Position numbers and translations under genes: made by a program. 64,000 nucleotides of DNA. Source: Pyrinomonadaceae bacterium. GTDB taxonomy: Bacteria; Acidobacteriota; Blastocatellia; Pyrinomonadales; Pyrinomonadaceae. The notes below the pieces were generated by a model. The model searched no databases. It was not told the DNA's origin and saw nothing but the letters and a program-made list of their open reading frames with translations. Shown piece after piece: positions 8,128-17,891 of this stretch. Positions within the stretch are counted from its first letter, which is position 1. The number at the start of each line of letters is the position of its first letter. The stretch spans positions 1-64,000 of the forward strand of contig JABARP010000001.1 of NCBI GenBank assembly GCA_019186825.1, given 5' to 3'.

Positions 8128-8955
8128 TCAGCGGCCCCACTGCAGCTTTTTGCGCAGGACGTCGAAGTAATTCCGATTCTCGGGTTGTACGAGGTTCAGC
8201 TTCGTACGGCTTTTACGGATGCGGACGACATCGCCGACCTGCAGCGGGAAGCCTGTCTGGCCGTCGAGGCTAAGGATTACGCCTTCGTTGCCGTTCTCGA
8301 GTTTCAGCTCGATCTCGGCGGTATCGGGAATGACGATCGGGCGATTTGAAAGCGTGAATGGGCAGATCGGCGTCAGAACGACAGCGTTCATCGACGGATA
8401 AACGATCGGGCCTCCGGCCGAGAGGTTGTAGGCGGTAGAGCCTGTCGGTGTTGCGATTATGAGGCCGTCCGAACGGAAGGAATTCACGAAAAGGCCGTTC
8501 AGACGCACTTCTATCGCGATGATGCGTGCAAGGGCTGCCTTGTTGATGACCACGTCATTCAGGACGCGGCCTTTTGCAATGCACTCTCCGCCGCGGAAAA
8601 GCTCGGCATGAAGCATTACGCGGTGGTCGGTCTCGAATGCTCCGTTAATGACGAACTCGACGGCAGAATGGAGTTCTTCGATACGGAATTCGGTCAAATA
8701 ACCGAGGCTTCCGTAGTTGATGCCGAGAACCGGCACTTCCGCCTCGCCGATCATACGTGCGGCGGCGATCATCGTCCCGTCGCCGCCGAGGACAACGACA
8801 AGCCCGCAGGTTGAAAGCTCCGCCGTGTCGTCGTCGGCGGTGAATACACCTGCCGAAACGATGTCCCGGGCCGCAAACCACTGGGTAAGCTCGGCGGCCG
8901 TAGCTTCTGCTTCAGCGTGGCCCGGTTTTATGACAATTGCTGCAGTTTTGATCAT
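8128..8955 (-). CDS. nadK: NAD kinase
   Basis: About 275 residues. It phosphorylates NAD to NADP using ATP or polyphosphate. Family motifs: GGDGTMIAAARM, the ligand loop GINYGSLGYLTEF, then RSDGLIIATPTGSTAYNLSAGGPIV (the conserved NadK block) and a C-terminal LSLDGQTGFPLQVGD. Length matches bacterial NadK. The start at 8955 (MIKTAAIVIKP) fits the family N-terminus; an ATG four codons upstream (8967) is possible. It is transcribed divergently from the ppiD-like gene. Confidence 0.95.
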   Translation of the reverse strand: MIKTAAIVIKPGHAEAEATAAELTQWFAARDIVSAGVFTADDDTAELSTCGLVVVLGGDGTMIAAARMIGEAEVPVLGINYGSLGYLTEFRIEELHSAVEFVINGAFETDHRVMLHAELFRGGECIAKGRVLNDVVINKAALARIIAIEVRLNGLFVNSFRSDGLIIATPTGSTAYNLSAGGPIVYPSMNAVVLTPICPFTLSNRPIVIPDTAEIELKLENGNEGVILSLDGQTGFPLQVGDVVRIRKSRTKLNLVQPENRNYFDVLRKKLQWGR

Positions 8956-9138
8956 TGTCCCAGTCATTTTCGGCTAAAAGTGCATCAAACTGCAAGACAC
9001 GACCCGCTCGCCGCGATAGGGAAAATGGAGCGAGATATCGGCTCTAACGTTGGATTTTACAGGGTGCTTTGCTAAAATTGCGGTTTGTCTCTATCCAACT
9101 ATCCCGAGTGAATTCTCGAAATATAGGTGTTTTGTTAA

Positions 9139-11112
9139 ATGTTAAGGTTTTTTACCCGTCTTGAAAAGACACGCAATCTCGTCCTCTTTGTTTTCGCGAT
9201 CCTGATGGCCGGTTCGCTGATATTTTTCTATACGCCGGCCCGTAACACATTCGAAACAGGTGACTTAAGCCGAAGCCAGGAGGTCGCGGCGACTGTTGCA
9301 GGTGAAGTGATAACGGTCGCTGACGTAGTGCGTGAAGGGGAAAAGTTCAGTCAGTTCAGCCGCGGAAAGTTTCCGGCGTCGATGGTGATCGATTCGTTGA
9401 TTAATCGACGCGTGATGCGTGTTGAGGCCGCAAGGCTTGGCCTGACCGCAACGGACCGGGAGGTCGCGGACGAGATCCGACGGCAGAGCGCAAACCCGGA
9501 CGGAACGCCCTTTGATCAGAAGAAGTACGAAGAAGCGGTCATCGGGCAATACGGCAGCGTGTCGGCATTTGAACAGAGCGTCCGCGACGACATCAGTGCA
9601 CGAAAGCTCCAGGCTTACATCACGGCCGGCGTGACGGTTTCGGACGCTGAGGTGCTCAATGAGTACCAGAAGCGTAACGCAAAGTTCAACATCTCGTATG
9701 TTTCGCTGAATCCTGCTGATATCGCCAAGACCCTAAAGCCTTCGGACGACGAGCTAAAGGCGTACTTCGAGAAGAATAAAGCCTCGTACTACATCAACGA
9801 GCCGCAAAAGAAGATCAAATATATCTTCGTAAACTCGGAGAAGATCGGCCAGAAGCTTGCAATTTCCGACGCTGACCTAAAGGCCGAGTGGGATGCGCTT
9901 GCGCCGGACAAAAAGACAATGGGCGTCGAAGGCCAGGAGATCGTTCTCCGCGTGCCGAAACCGGACGACGAGGCACAGGTGTTAGGAAAGGCGACCGAGC
10001 TCGTTACACAGCTTCGCGCAAAGGGCGGCCCCGTGACGGAAGAGGCTTTTGCGGCACTCGCAAAAGGGCAATCCGAGAATCCGGCGACCGCTGGCAACGG
10101 CGGCAAACTTTCCGGCCCTGTCCGCGCGAACCCCTCAAAGCCGGACGATCCGTATCAGCAGCTCCTGAAGCTCGAGCCCGGCCAGATCACCGACCCGATC
10201 CTTTATCAGGGCCGTTATTTCATCCTCCGACGCGGTGAGACCGTACCAAAGACGTTCGAGCAGGCAAAGAAGGAGCTTGAGGTATCGCTACGCAATAGAA
10301 GGGCGTATGCAGCCGCACTTGAGTTCGCAAAGAAGGTCGATGAGGCTCTCAAGCAGTCGAAGGATCCGGCGAAGACCGCAGCGGAGTTCGCATCGCAGGC
10401 AAATATGACCGCGGGCGAAATGGTCAAAGAGACGGGCTATGTGAAGCCGGGTGATGATATCGCGGACATCGGTATATCGTCGCAGTTCGAAGAAGGCATC
10501 AAGCCGCTCGAGAATGCGGGCGATGTCGGCGACGTCATTCCGATCCAGAATGGTTTCGCGCTTCCGATGCTTGTTGATAAGAAAGAGCCGCGCGACGCCG
10601 ATTTTGCGGAGGTCCGTACCCAGGTCGAGGCCGCATACAAGCTCGAGAAGGCACAGTCGCAGGTCGAGGAGATCGCAAAGGCCATCTCTGCCGGTGCGAA
10701 GGACGCCGCGTCGCTCGCTTCGGCAGCGGCGGCAAAGGGCATTACCGCCAAGACAAAGGATGATTACGTGATCGGCACACCGATCGGCGAAGGCCCGTCG
10801 GCGGCAAGCGGCCAGGCACTTTCGGATGCGGTCTTCGCTCTTGGCAACGGCCAGGTGATGAAGGAGCCGCTCAAGGTCGGCGATAATTGGGTCATCGTTG
10901 GCGTGACGCAAAGGAAGGAAGCCGATTCGGCAGCTTTCGCTACGCAGCGGAGTTCGCTTATGGAACAGATGCTCGGAATGAAGCGAAGCACCGTATTTGG
11001 CGATTACCTTGCCGCCGCAAGACAGCGTCTTGAGCAGGCCGGAAAGATCGAGATCAACAAGGCCGTCCTTGAGAAGATCGATGCTCCGACCGCTCAGGAT
11101 CTTACTGAGTAA
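9139..11112 (+). CDS. PpiD/SurA-like peptidyl-prolyl isomerase foldase
   Basis: A 657-aa membrane-anchored chaperone. A short cytoplasmic N-terminus and one helix (about 14-32, LVLFVFAILMAGSLIFFY) are followed by a SurA_N-type chaperone region (about 50-190: VAGEVITVADVVREGEKF, VIDSLINRRVM). A parvulin-type domain covers about 250-370 (EEAFAALAKGQSENPATAGNGGKL, LEPGQITDPILYQGRYFILRR). A second parvulin-like, degenerate copy lies near 480-620. This is the layout of PpiD, which assists folding of proteins leaving the Sec translocon. A terminator follows 200 bases downstream. Confidence 0.87.
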   Translation: MLRFFTRLEKTRNLVLFVFAILMAGSLIFFYTPARNTFETGDLSRSQEVAATVAGEVITVADVVREGEKFSQFSRGKFPASMVIDSLINRRVMRVEAARLGLTATDREVADEIRRQSANPDGTPFDQKKYEEAVIGQYGSVSAFEQSVRDDISARKLQAYITAGVTVSDAEVLNEYQKRNAKFNISYVSLNPADIAKTLKPSDDELKAYFEKNKASYYINEPQKKIKYIFVNSEKIGQKLAISDADLKAEWDALAPDKKTMGVEGQEIVLRVPKPDDEAQVLGKATELVTQLRAKGGPVTEEAFAALAKGQSENPATAGNGGKLSGPVRANPSKPDDPYQQLLKLEPGQITDPILYQGRYFILRRGETVPKTFEQAKKELEVSLRNRRAYAAALEFAKKVDEALKQSKDPAKTAAEFASQANMTAGEMVKETGYVKPGDDIADIGISSQFEEGIKPLENAGDVGDVIPIQNGFALPMLVDKKEPRDADFAEVRTQVEAAYKLEKAQSQVEEIAKAISAGAKDAASLASAAAAKGITAKTKDDYVIGTPIGEGPSAASGQALSDAVFALGNGQVMKEPLKVGDNWVIVGVTQRKEADSAAFATQRSSLMEQMLGMKRSTVFGDYLAAARQRLEQAGKIEINKAVLEKIDAPTAQDLTE

Positions 11113-11315
11113 CTTTCGTTTTTGGCCCGGCGGCACCGCCGCCGGAAACCGTTTGGCTCTTGTGCCGGAAAACCGCAGTTCTTCCGGCTTGGCGAAAAAG
11201 GGTGAGACTTTTGATCGGAGTACAAAGGGTTTCGCCGATCTGCTTTTTGAAGCTAGGAAGATAACGCTCCGCTTCTCGCATTAGCTTTGCTAACCACCTC
11301 GAGCGATATGGAAAT

Positions 11316-11345
11316 AAGAAGGCCGCCCGGAAAGGCGGCCTTCTT
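11316..11345. terminator. Strong bidirectional rho-independent terminator
   Basis: Perfect 12-bp arms AAGAAGGCCGCC (11316-11327) and GGCGGCCTTCTT (11334-11345) with a 6-base loop. It lies between the convergent ppiD-like and permease genes and can serve both strands. The 200 bases between ppiD and this hairpin also contain a smaller GC-rich inverted repeat around 11128-11144 and no gene. Confidence 0.85.
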
Positions 11346-11368
11346 GCATCTGGAACTAAGGCGTCCTT

Positions 11369-13234
11369 TTACGGAACGACCTTGTCGTGAATGTGCTGGA
11401 AGTACCAGTACGTGACACCGCCCCAAAGGACAATATTCACGACCGATAGGATCAGTCCGATGGACTTCGTCGAAGCGCTTCTTGTCGCGGAGGCTGCACG
11501 CTTGCCGTACATGATCATATAGACAAGTGCACCGGTCAGGATCCACGCGAACAGACGGATCGCAAGGTTTAAACCAATGCTGTCGGCAACCTTTTTGTCC
11601 GGTTCGAGTCCGAGCCCGAGACCGCTCGACGGCGCCATTACCTGGTAGATGGTAAGTGCCACGACCAGCACGATGCCAAGCATTGCCGCAATTGGCGGCT
11701 TATAGTTTGCGGGCAATTCATCCTCAACAGCCCCTTCGACGGTCAGCTTACTGTGCGTATAGCTGTAGCCGAAGTAGATAAGCAGGCCGATGGCCATCCA
11801 GTCGATCAGACGGATCCATGTGTCGAGCGGCAAGCTGTTCATAAGGAATGCTGCCGAGAGGACCGCTCCAAGCGGAATAAAGGGAACGAGAGGCACCTTG
11901 AACGGACGATTCAACGCCGGGTTCGACGAACGCAGGATGATGATACCGGTTCCGACGATCACGAACGCGAAGAGCGTACCGATCGAAACGAGTTCGCCGA
12001 GGAGGCTGATCGGGACAAATCCGGCAAGGATCGCAACGACGGCACCCGTGATCGCCGTTGTGATATGCGGCGTCTGATACCTCGGATGGATCTTTGCTGC
12101 CCAGCCCGGAAGGAGTCCGTCCTTGGACATCGAATAGAACACACGCGGTTGTCCCATCGTCATAACGACCATCGTCGAGCTAAGTCCGAGAACGGCACCG
12201 ATCTTGATGATCCACGACGAGAAAACCGTTAGGATCGAGCCCATGATGCCGGCAGTTGCACCTTGATTGGCTTTGAGAGCCTCATCAATGGCGGTTGCGA
12301 GCGGAGCAGCGGCTTCCTTAAGGGCTTTGTAATCAACAAGGCCAACCATCACGCCCGAAACAAGAATGTAGAGCACGGTACAGATGGCAAGCGAACCAAG
12401 AATGCCGCGGGGCATATCCCTTTGCGGATTCTTTGCCTCTTGAGCTGCGGTCGAGACAGCGTCAAACCCGATATAGGCGAAGAAGATGACCGCTGCACCC
12501 GTAATGATGCCGCTGAAGCCATAAGGCATGAACTCGGCGCATCCGGGAGCTCCGACCGTACAGCCGATGCCCAGGTTATCGGTATTGACGAAGCCTATAC
12601 CGGCGACGATAAAGAGCACGACTACGACCACCTTAATGATCACGATGATCGAGTTGAAGCTCGCCGACTCCTTGATGCCGCGAATCAACAGCAAAGTTAC
12701 CGCGACGGCGATCAATGCGGCGGGAAGATTGAATATTCCGTGCCCGATGACATTTCCGGCGGTATCTCTTATCGCTCCGGGTGGTGCGCTTAATGAGATC
12801 GGGAAGTTTATGCCCAAATTCTCTCGCATTAGGCTGACGGTGTATCCCGACCAGCCGACCGCGACCGTTGCGGCACCGAACGCATATTCGAGAATGAGGT
12901 CCCAGCCGATGATCCAGGCGACAAATTCACCTAAGGTTCCATAGCCATAGGCATATGCCGAACCCGAGATCGGAACGCTGGCTGCAAATTCTGAGTAACA
13001 AAGGGCCGCAAAGGCGCTCACGATACCCGCAAGGATCATCGAGAGAACAACGGCCGGACCGGCGTGTTTGCCGGCTGCCTGGCCCGTTAGAACGAAAATG
13101 CCCGTTCCGATAATGGCACCAACACCGAGCATGGTGAGGTCCAGCGCGCTTAGGGCCTTTTTAAGGGCGTGCTCGCCGGTCTCTTCTGCTTCGGCAATGA
13201 TCCTCGAAATGGGTTTGGTCGCAAATAATGACAT
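11369..13234 (-). CDS. APC-superfamily amino acid permease (cationic amino acid transporter type)
   Basis: A 621-aa inner-membrane transporter with about 14 helices. The first-helix signature LDLTMLGVGAIIGTGIFVLTG is the APC sodium- or proton-coupled transporter motif; GFDAVSTAAQEAKNPQRDMP is the conserved cytoplasmic loop of CAT-type permeases. The length and two additional C-terminal helices fit the CAT (TC 2.A.3.3) branch. I chose the ATG at 13234 because GGAGGT lies just upstream on the minus strand; the frame runs 32 codons further up without support. It is second in a two-permease operon, 28 bases after the upstream permease. Confidence 0.88.
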   Translation of the reverse strand: MSLFATKPISRIIAEAEETGEHALKKALSALDLTMLGVGAIIGTGIFVLTGQAAGKHAGPAVVLSMILAGIVSAFAALCYSEFAASVPISGSAYAYGYGTLGEFVAWIIGWDLILEYAFGAATVAVGWSGYTVSLMRENLGINFPISLSAPPGAIRDTAGNVIGHGIFNLPAALIAVAVTLLLIRGIKESASFNSIIVIIKVVVVVLFIVAGIGFVNTDNLGIGCTVGAPGCAEFMPYGFSGIITGAAVIFFAYIGFDAVSTAAQEAKNPQRDMPRGILGSLAICTVLYILVSGVMVGLVDYKALKEAAAPLATAIDEALKANQGATAGIMGSILTVFSSWIIKIGAVLGLSSTMVVMTMGQPRVFYSMSKDGLLPGWAAKIHPRYQTPHITTAITGAVVAILAGFVPISLLGELVSIGTLFAFVIVGTGIIILRSSNPALNRPFKVPLVPFIPLGAVLSAAFLMNSLPLDTWIRLIDWMAIGLLIYFGYSYTHSKLTVEGAVEDELPANYKPPIAAMLGIVLVVALTIYQVMAPSSGLGLGLEPDKKVADSIGLNLAIRLFAWILTGALVYMIMYGKRAASATRSASTKSIGLILSVVNIVLWGGVTYWYFQHIHDKVVP

Positions 13235-13262
13235 CGAAACCTCCAGAAAAGGGTGATAGTTC

Positions 13263-14795
13263 TTAAGATGCCGGCGTTTGGGCCGCCGATCGTTTCCAAA
13301 CAAAATACACCGGCACGCCAGTAAGAACAATTAGCAGGCCGGGCCACGTCGCCGTGGTTTGATAAATGAACAGAATTGCTAAGATGACCGCTGCACCGAC
13401 GCAGTAAAGGGCCGGAATTACAGGATACCCAACTGCTTTATACGGTCGTTCGGCATCAGGTTGTTTCACGCGGAGCACAAAAACGGCCGCGATCGCCAGG
13501 ATATAAAAGATCAAGGCGGACGAAATAACGTAGGTCAAAAGATCACCGTAGAGATTGCCGTAGGTGATCGTACCGTCGGCACCGGTCTTGATCGTTCGGG
13601 GCAGGACGTAGAAAGCTGACCAGATACCCTGGACGACGATTCCCCAGGCCGGCACGTGAAACTTGTTCAAACGCCCGACGGCCTGAAAGAAAAGGCCGTC
13701 CTTTGCCATCGCGTAATATGCACGCGGGCCGGCGAGGATCAGTCCGTTATTACAGCCAAAGGTAGAGACCATAATGGCGATAGCCATCAGCACGGCGCCG
13801 AACCCGGGAAAGATCACATCGGCCGAAAATGAACCAATGCGGCTGCTGTGGTTGATGGAAATGTCCTGGATCGTGTCGAACCGCAGCGTGACGAGATATG
13901 CGATATTCGCCAAAAGGTAGAGCAGAATGACGCCGCCCGTACCCAACAGCAGGGAAAGAGGCAGGTTTCGCTTCGGGTTTTGAACTTCGCCGGCAGTGAA
14001 CGTAACGTTGTGCCAGGCATCGGCCGAAAAAAGCGAATTCGTCTGAGCAACGCAGATACCGACGAAAAGCCCGAACGCGGAAACCGCCGTCAGACTGCCT
14101 TCATCCACGGTCGCGAGTGACCCACGGACGGTCCAGAGGTCGCCAAAATTCGCGGCCGCGATCTCAGGGTACGAAACGAGCCCGACGATAATTCCGAGTA
14201 CGATCAACGCGAACAAAGAACCGGTCTTTGCGAAGGTAAAGATGTTCTGGACGATCTTTCCGAGCTTTAGCCCGCGTGTGTTCAACCATGTCAGGAAGAC
14301 GATCATCAGAACGCCGACGAGCTGAGCGGTCGAAAGCGACAGTGCGTAATTCGACGAACCAATGCGAATAGGTTCAATGATGTAGTTGGATTCAGAAAGC
14401 GAAGGGAAGAGGATGCCCGAGAAGCGTGCGAAAGCGACGGCGACGGCCGCAATGGTCGCCGTGCCGATCACAAGGAAATGCGTCCACCCGTAGAGAAAGC
14501 CCCAGAAAGGAGCGTACGCCTCTTTCAGGTAAACGTACATTCCGCCGGCCTTTGGCATCATTGCCGCAAGTTCGCCGTATGAAAGCGCCGCCCCAACGGT
14601 AAGAACGCCGGTGATAAGCCAAACGACGAGAAGCCAGCCGGGAGAGCCGACCTGTCGCGCGATGTCTGCCGAAACGATAAAAATGCCCGATCCGATCATC
14701 GAACCTGCGACGATCATCGTCGAATCGAGCAGGCCGAGGCCGCGTATAAAACCTTCTTTTGTCTCGTGTTCCGCTTCGGGTGTCATATTCTCCAA
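13263..14795 (-). CDS. APC-superfamily amino acid permease
   Basis: A 510-aa inner-membrane transporter with 12 predicted helices. The N-terminal LGLLDSTMIVAGSMIGSGIF is the APC helix-1 motif, and LAAMMPKAGGMYVYLKEAY with GFLYGWTHFLVI is the helix 3-4 region of LAT/YfnA-type permeases. Substrate is not predictable; these carry neutral or aromatic amino acids in several bacteria. It is first in the operon with the CAT-type permease and divergent from an aromatic-type amino acid decarboxylase, which suggests a substrate link but does not prove it. Confidence 0.88.
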   Translation of the reverse strand: MENMTPEAEHETKEGFIRGLGLLDSTMIVAGSMIGSGIFIVSADIARQVGSPGWLLVVWLITGVLTVGAALSYGELAAMMPKAGGMYVYLKEAYAPFWGFLYGWTHFLVIGTATIAAVAVAFARFSGILFPSLSESNYIIEPIRIGSSNYALSLSTAQLVGVLMIVFLTWLNTRGLKLGKIVQNIFTFAKTGSLFALIVLGIIVGLVSYPEIAAANFGDLWTVRGSLATVDEGSLTAVSAFGLFVGICVAQTNSLFSADAWHNVTFTAGEVQNPKRNLPLSLLLGTGGVILLYLLANIAYLVTLRFDTIQDISINHSSRIGSFSADVIFPGFGAVLMAIAIMVSTFGCNNGLILAGPRAYYAMAKDGLFFQAVGRLNKFHVPAWGIVVQGIWSAFYVLPRTIKTGADGTITYGNLYGDLLTYVISSALIFYILAIAAVFVLRVKQPDAERPYKAVGYPVIPALYCVGAAVILAILFIYQTTATWPGLLIVLTGVPVYFVWKRSAAQTPAS

Positions 14796-14927
14796 AAGCT
14801 GGCGGCAAACTTATAGGTCGATACCGGCCGGATCCTTCTTTGTCGTTTTCTCTACTCTTTTTCGTTCGTATCCGTTCTTTGCGGAACTGAACGCCGGGGA
14901 GTATGTGATTTCTTTCTTCTTAAAACG

Positions 14928-14955
14928 TTGGCGAGATATTCGTAGGTGATATTAT
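14928..14955 (+). promoter_or_regulatory. Candidate sigma-70 promoter for the decarboxylase gene
   Basis: TTGGCG (14928-14933) and TATTAT (14950-14955) with a 16-base spacer, about 90 bases before the chosen start. The remainder of the 246-base divergent region holds no other clear element. Promoter consensus in this phylum is poorly known to me, so the call is tentative. Confidence 0.3.
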
Positions 14956-15041
14956 ACGGGTATTACCCGAACTGTCGAGCGAAAAGGGCACTTTTTTCAA
15001 GTTTCTCTGCCCTGATGCTGCCCGCGGGAGACCGTGCCTTT

Positions 15042-16487
15042 ATGGAGAAAATGACGCAATTTGGCGATATGCCGACCGATGATTTTCGGCGCTATGGCTA
15101 CGAGATCGTGGATCGGCTCGCGGACTATTTCGAGCGTATCGAGGAATTTCCGGTGCTTTCACAGATCCAACCGGACGACGTTAAGAAGGCATTGCCGACG
15201 TCGGCACCCGAGTTCGGCGAGGCTTTTTCGGCGGTGCTTGATGACGTTGATAACATAATTCTGCCTGCCGTTACGCATTGGAATCATCCGAATTTTCACG
15301 GCCTCTTTTCGACCTCGACAAGCTCGGTCGGCGTTTTTGCCGAGATGTTCGCGGCCGCATTCGATATGAAGGCGATGCTTTGGCGGACGGCTCCGGCATC
15401 GACGGAACTCGAAGACGTCGTGCTCGATTGGCTCCGGCAGATGACCGGCCTGCCGGATATTTTCGAAGGCATAATCTACGACACGGCATCGGTCTCGACG
15501 ATGCACGCTATTGCCGCTGCGAGAGAACGGGCGGACCCGAATTCACGAAAGTCGGGTCTTGCAGGCCGTGCGGATGCACCTAGAATGCGTGTGTACGTTT
15601 CGGAACACGTCCATTCATCGATCGATAAGAGCGTGATAACGCTCGGGCTTGGACTCGAAAGTTTGAGAAAGATCGAGACGAACGAGCGGTTTGAGATGCG
15701 GGCCGAGAAGCTTGCCGAGGCGATCGAAGAGGACATCGCGGCGGGCATCCTGCCGATTTGCGTGATCCCGACGATCGGCACGACCTCGACAACGAGCATC
15801 GATCCCGTTGCCGCGGTCGCAGACATTTGCGAGAAGCACGGCATCTGGATGCACGTTGACGCTGCGTATTCGAGTTCGGCGGCGATCCTGCCGGAGCTGC
15901 AGCCGCTCTTTGACGGCTGGGAACGTGCGGATTCCATTGTGATGAATCCGCACAAATGGTTCTTTACGCCGTTCGACCTTTCGGTGTTATATTGCCGCGA
16001 TCTTGACGATCTTAAGAAGGCGTTCTCGCTTGTGCCGGAATATCTGCGGACGGACGATGCGGCGAGCGTCAAGAACGGGATGGATTACGGCATACAGCTT
16101 GGCCGGAGGTTCCGCTCGCTGAAGTTGTGGTTCGTGATGCGGTATTTCGGGCGTGCCGGGCTCATTGTCCGCATCCGTGAGCATTGCCGCTTGGCTCGTC
16201 TTTTTGCAAGCTGGGTGAACGAGAGCCCGAATTGGGAAGTTGCGGCTCCGGTGCCGTTCGCTCTTGTTTGTTTTCGTGCGAAGGCCGCCGATACCGACAC
16301 CGCCAATTCCCTCAACGAAGAGATAATGCGTATCGTGAATTCTTCCGGCAAAGCTTATATTTCGCACACGAAGCTCGATGGCAAGATCACGCTGCGGCTG
16401 TCGGTCGGCTCTGTCCACGTCGAGGAACGGCATATTGAAAAGGTTTGGCGGCTGCTCGAAGCGGCCTTCGAGCAGGCGGCGAAATGA
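15042..16487 (+). CDS. PLP-dependent amino acid decarboxylase (aromatic-L-amino-acid type)
   Basis: A 481-aa group II decarboxylase. The PLP lysine is K305 in MNPHKWFF; HVDAAYSSSA (D273) contacts the pyridine nitrogen; SEHVHSSIDKS (H189) stacks on PLP; and HWNHPNFHGLFSTSTSS near residue 80 is the substrate-side loop of aromatic amino acid, tryptophan and tyrosine decarboxylases. Likely reaction: decarboxylation of an aromatic amino acid to the amine. The start at 15042 removes a 32-codon upstream extension with no homology. The stop overlaps the patatin gene start (ATGA, 16484-16487). Confidence 0.9.
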   Translation: MEKMTQFGDMPTDDFRRYGYEIVDRLADYFERIEEFPVLSQIQPDDVKKALPTSAPEFGEAFSAVLDDVDNIILPAVTHWNHPNFHGLFSTSTSSVGVFAEMFAAAFDMKAMLWRTAPASTELEDVVLDWLRQMTGLPDIFEGIIYDTASVSTMHAIAAARERADPNSRKSGLAGRADAPRMRVYVSEHVHSSIDKSVITLGLGLESLRKIETNERFEMRAEKLAEAIEEDIAAGILPICVIPTIGTTSTTSIDPVAAVADICEKHGIWMHVDAAYSSSAAILPELQPLFDGWERADSIVMNPHKWFFTPFDLSVLYCRDLDDLKKAFSLVPEYLRTDDAASVKNGMDYGIQLGRRFRSLKLWFVMRYFGRAGLIVRIREHCRLARLFASWVNESPNWEVAAPVPFALVCFRAKAADTDTANSLNEEIMRIVNSSGKAYISHTKLDGKITLRLSVGSVHVEERHIEKVWRLLEAAFEQAAK

Positions 16488-17263
16488 GAAAGAAGGTCGG
16501 CATCGCACTTTCGGGCGGCGGAGCGCGCGGTTTCGCTCATGTCGGTGCACTAAAGGTTCTCTTCGAGAACGACATTCCGATCGACTTTATTGCCGGCACG
16601 TCCGCAGGCTCGATCGTTGGTGCTGCGATCGCAGCCGGTATCTCGCCGAAAGAGCTCGAGGCCATCGCGGCGAAGATCCGCTATTCCACGGTCGTTGCCC
16701 CAACGGCATCGCGATTCGGTGTGTTATCGAATTATCGACTTGGCAAATTCGTCGAGAAAAAGTTCGGCGTTCGGGATTTCGCCGATCTTAAAATTCCGCT
16801 TTCGGTTACGGCGTATGACGTGGTCAAGAATGAGGGCGTGATCATCTCAAGCGGAGACCTCGCATCGGCGGTGCGTGCAAGTTCGGCGGTTCCGCAACTC
16901 TTCACGCCAGTACGCCGCGGCGGGAAATTGCTGATAGACGGCGGAGCATTTTCACCTCTGCCGGCACGGACGGCAAGGGAAATGGGCGCGGATATTGTGA
17001 TCGGCGTTGACCTGACAGCGTGCGGTGCGTCGTTCGGGAATCCGCCGAAGTCCTCGCTCGGCATACTTATCCGTTCGTCACTCGCGATCCTAAAAACGGC
17101 GTCAACTGGACAGCATGCGGATGCCGATGTCGTTATCTCGCCGGAGATCGCAGAATTCAGTATGTTCAATATTCGCCCGTTTCGAGAGATGATAGAACGC
17201 GGCGAGATCGCGGCACACGGACAGCTTGAGAATATCAAACGACTCCTCGGATCTTCCGATTAG
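16484..17263 (+). CDS. Patatin-like phospholipase (RssA-like)
   Basis: A 259-aa Ser-Asp dyad hydrolase. The oxyanion loop is SGGGARGFAHVG (10-21), the nucleophile elbow GTSAGS (S40), and the catalytic Asp lies in DGGAFSPLP (D152). The size and N-terminal position of the patatin domain match bacterial RssA/YlbK-type proteins, intracellular lipid acyl hydrolases. The start at 16484 overlaps the decarboxylase stop by 4 bases, so the two are translationally coupled, though the functional link is unclear. Confidence 0.9.
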   Translation: MRKKVGIALSGGGARGFAHVGALKVLFENDIPIDFIAGTSAGSIVGAAIAAGISPKELEAIAAKIRYSTVVAPTASRFGVLSNYRLGKFVEKKFGVRDFADLKIPLSVTAYDVVKNEGVIISSGDLASAVRASSAVPQLFTPVRRGGKLLIDGGAFSPLPARTAREMGADIVIGVDLTACGASFGNPPKSSLGILIRSSLAILKTASTGQHADADVVISPEIAEFSMFNIRPFREMIERGEIAAHGQLENIKRLLGSSD

Positions 17264-17565
17264 AAAAATCGTATTTTGCGACTTGCCGAGCGGCTGTCGA
17301 ATAAGGAATATTAACGGAGTAGTCCTGCCTTTTAAGCGCCGCGCGTCAATTTAGCGTTCGCTTCGGTCGCGAGGGATTTTTGATCGGCTGTTAAAGAAAC
17401 AGCTTTTGCGAAAATGTCGAGGGTTGGTTGTATTGGGTTAGAAGTTTTGTTTGATTTTTTAAAAGGGCCTCGAGATTTTCGTTTCGTTACTGTTCTCGTA
17501 TTTCCTAGAAAAAACTTCTGTTAGATCGCTCGTTATAGGAAAATGCGAGCTTAAGTGAATTTTGT
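17264..17565 (+). other. 302-bp non-coding region, leader of the RRM gene
   Basis: No ORF of note. It is T-rich in its second half and probably holds the promoter and a long 5' leader of the RNA-binding protein gene. A small hairpin (GCTCG 17528-17532 with CGAGC 17546-17550) lies about 15 bases before the start codon and could mask or expose the AAGTGA Shine-Dalgarno-like sequence. No riboswitch family is recognisable. Confidence 0.4.
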
Positions 17566-17865
17566 ATGTCTATGAAACTGTACGTAGGTAATCTTCCGTT
17601 CCAGACCTCGAGCCATGATCTCGAGGACCTTTTTGCTTCGGCGGGCACTGTTGAATCAGCAAGCGTGATCGAAGACCGTGAGACCGGCCGTTCGCGCGGC
17701 TTCGGCTTTGTCGAAATGGCTAACGCCGAAGATGGCAAGAAAGCTATCGCTGAATTTGATGGTAAAGAGCTTTTGGGCCGCAACATCAAGGTCAATGAAG
17801 CAAAACCGCGTGAGGATCGTCCGCGCGGCGGAGGATACGGCGGTGGCCGCGGAAACCGCTGGTAA
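17566..17865 (+). CDS. RRM-domain RNA-binding protein
   Basis: A 99-aa protein made of one RNA-recognition motif plus a Gly/Arg tail. RNP2 is LYVGNLPF (about 5-12) and RNP1 is RSRGFGFVEM (about 43-52), with all aromatic contact residues present. The tail (PRGGGYGGGRGNRW) is like that of cyanobacterial and other bacterial Rbp proteins, often induced by cold. It is cytoplasmic and binds single-stranded RNA. A terminator follows 27 bases after the stop. Confidence 0.95.
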   Translation: MSMKLYVGNLPFQTSSHDLEDLFASAGTVESASVIEDRETGRSRGFGFVEMANAEDGKKAIAEFDGKELLGRNIKVNEAKPREDRPRGGGYGGGRGNRW

Positions 17866-17891
17866 GGCCTATCAGAGCCACAAACGAAAAT

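Noticed and set aside
7940..8140. 66-aa minus-strand ORF beyond the end of nadK
   Set aside because: It lies in the gap between two gene ends, has no start signal and shows no protein-like composition.
10288..11136. 282-aa antisense ORF over the ppiD-like gene
   Set aside because: Shadow of codon bias in a GC-rich gene; Cys/Arg-rich, no domain, and the sense frame is a clear PpiD.
11128..11144. GC-rich hairpin after the ppiD-like gene
   Set aside because: No T-run follows; the strong terminator is the 12-bp-arm hairpin at 11316-11345.
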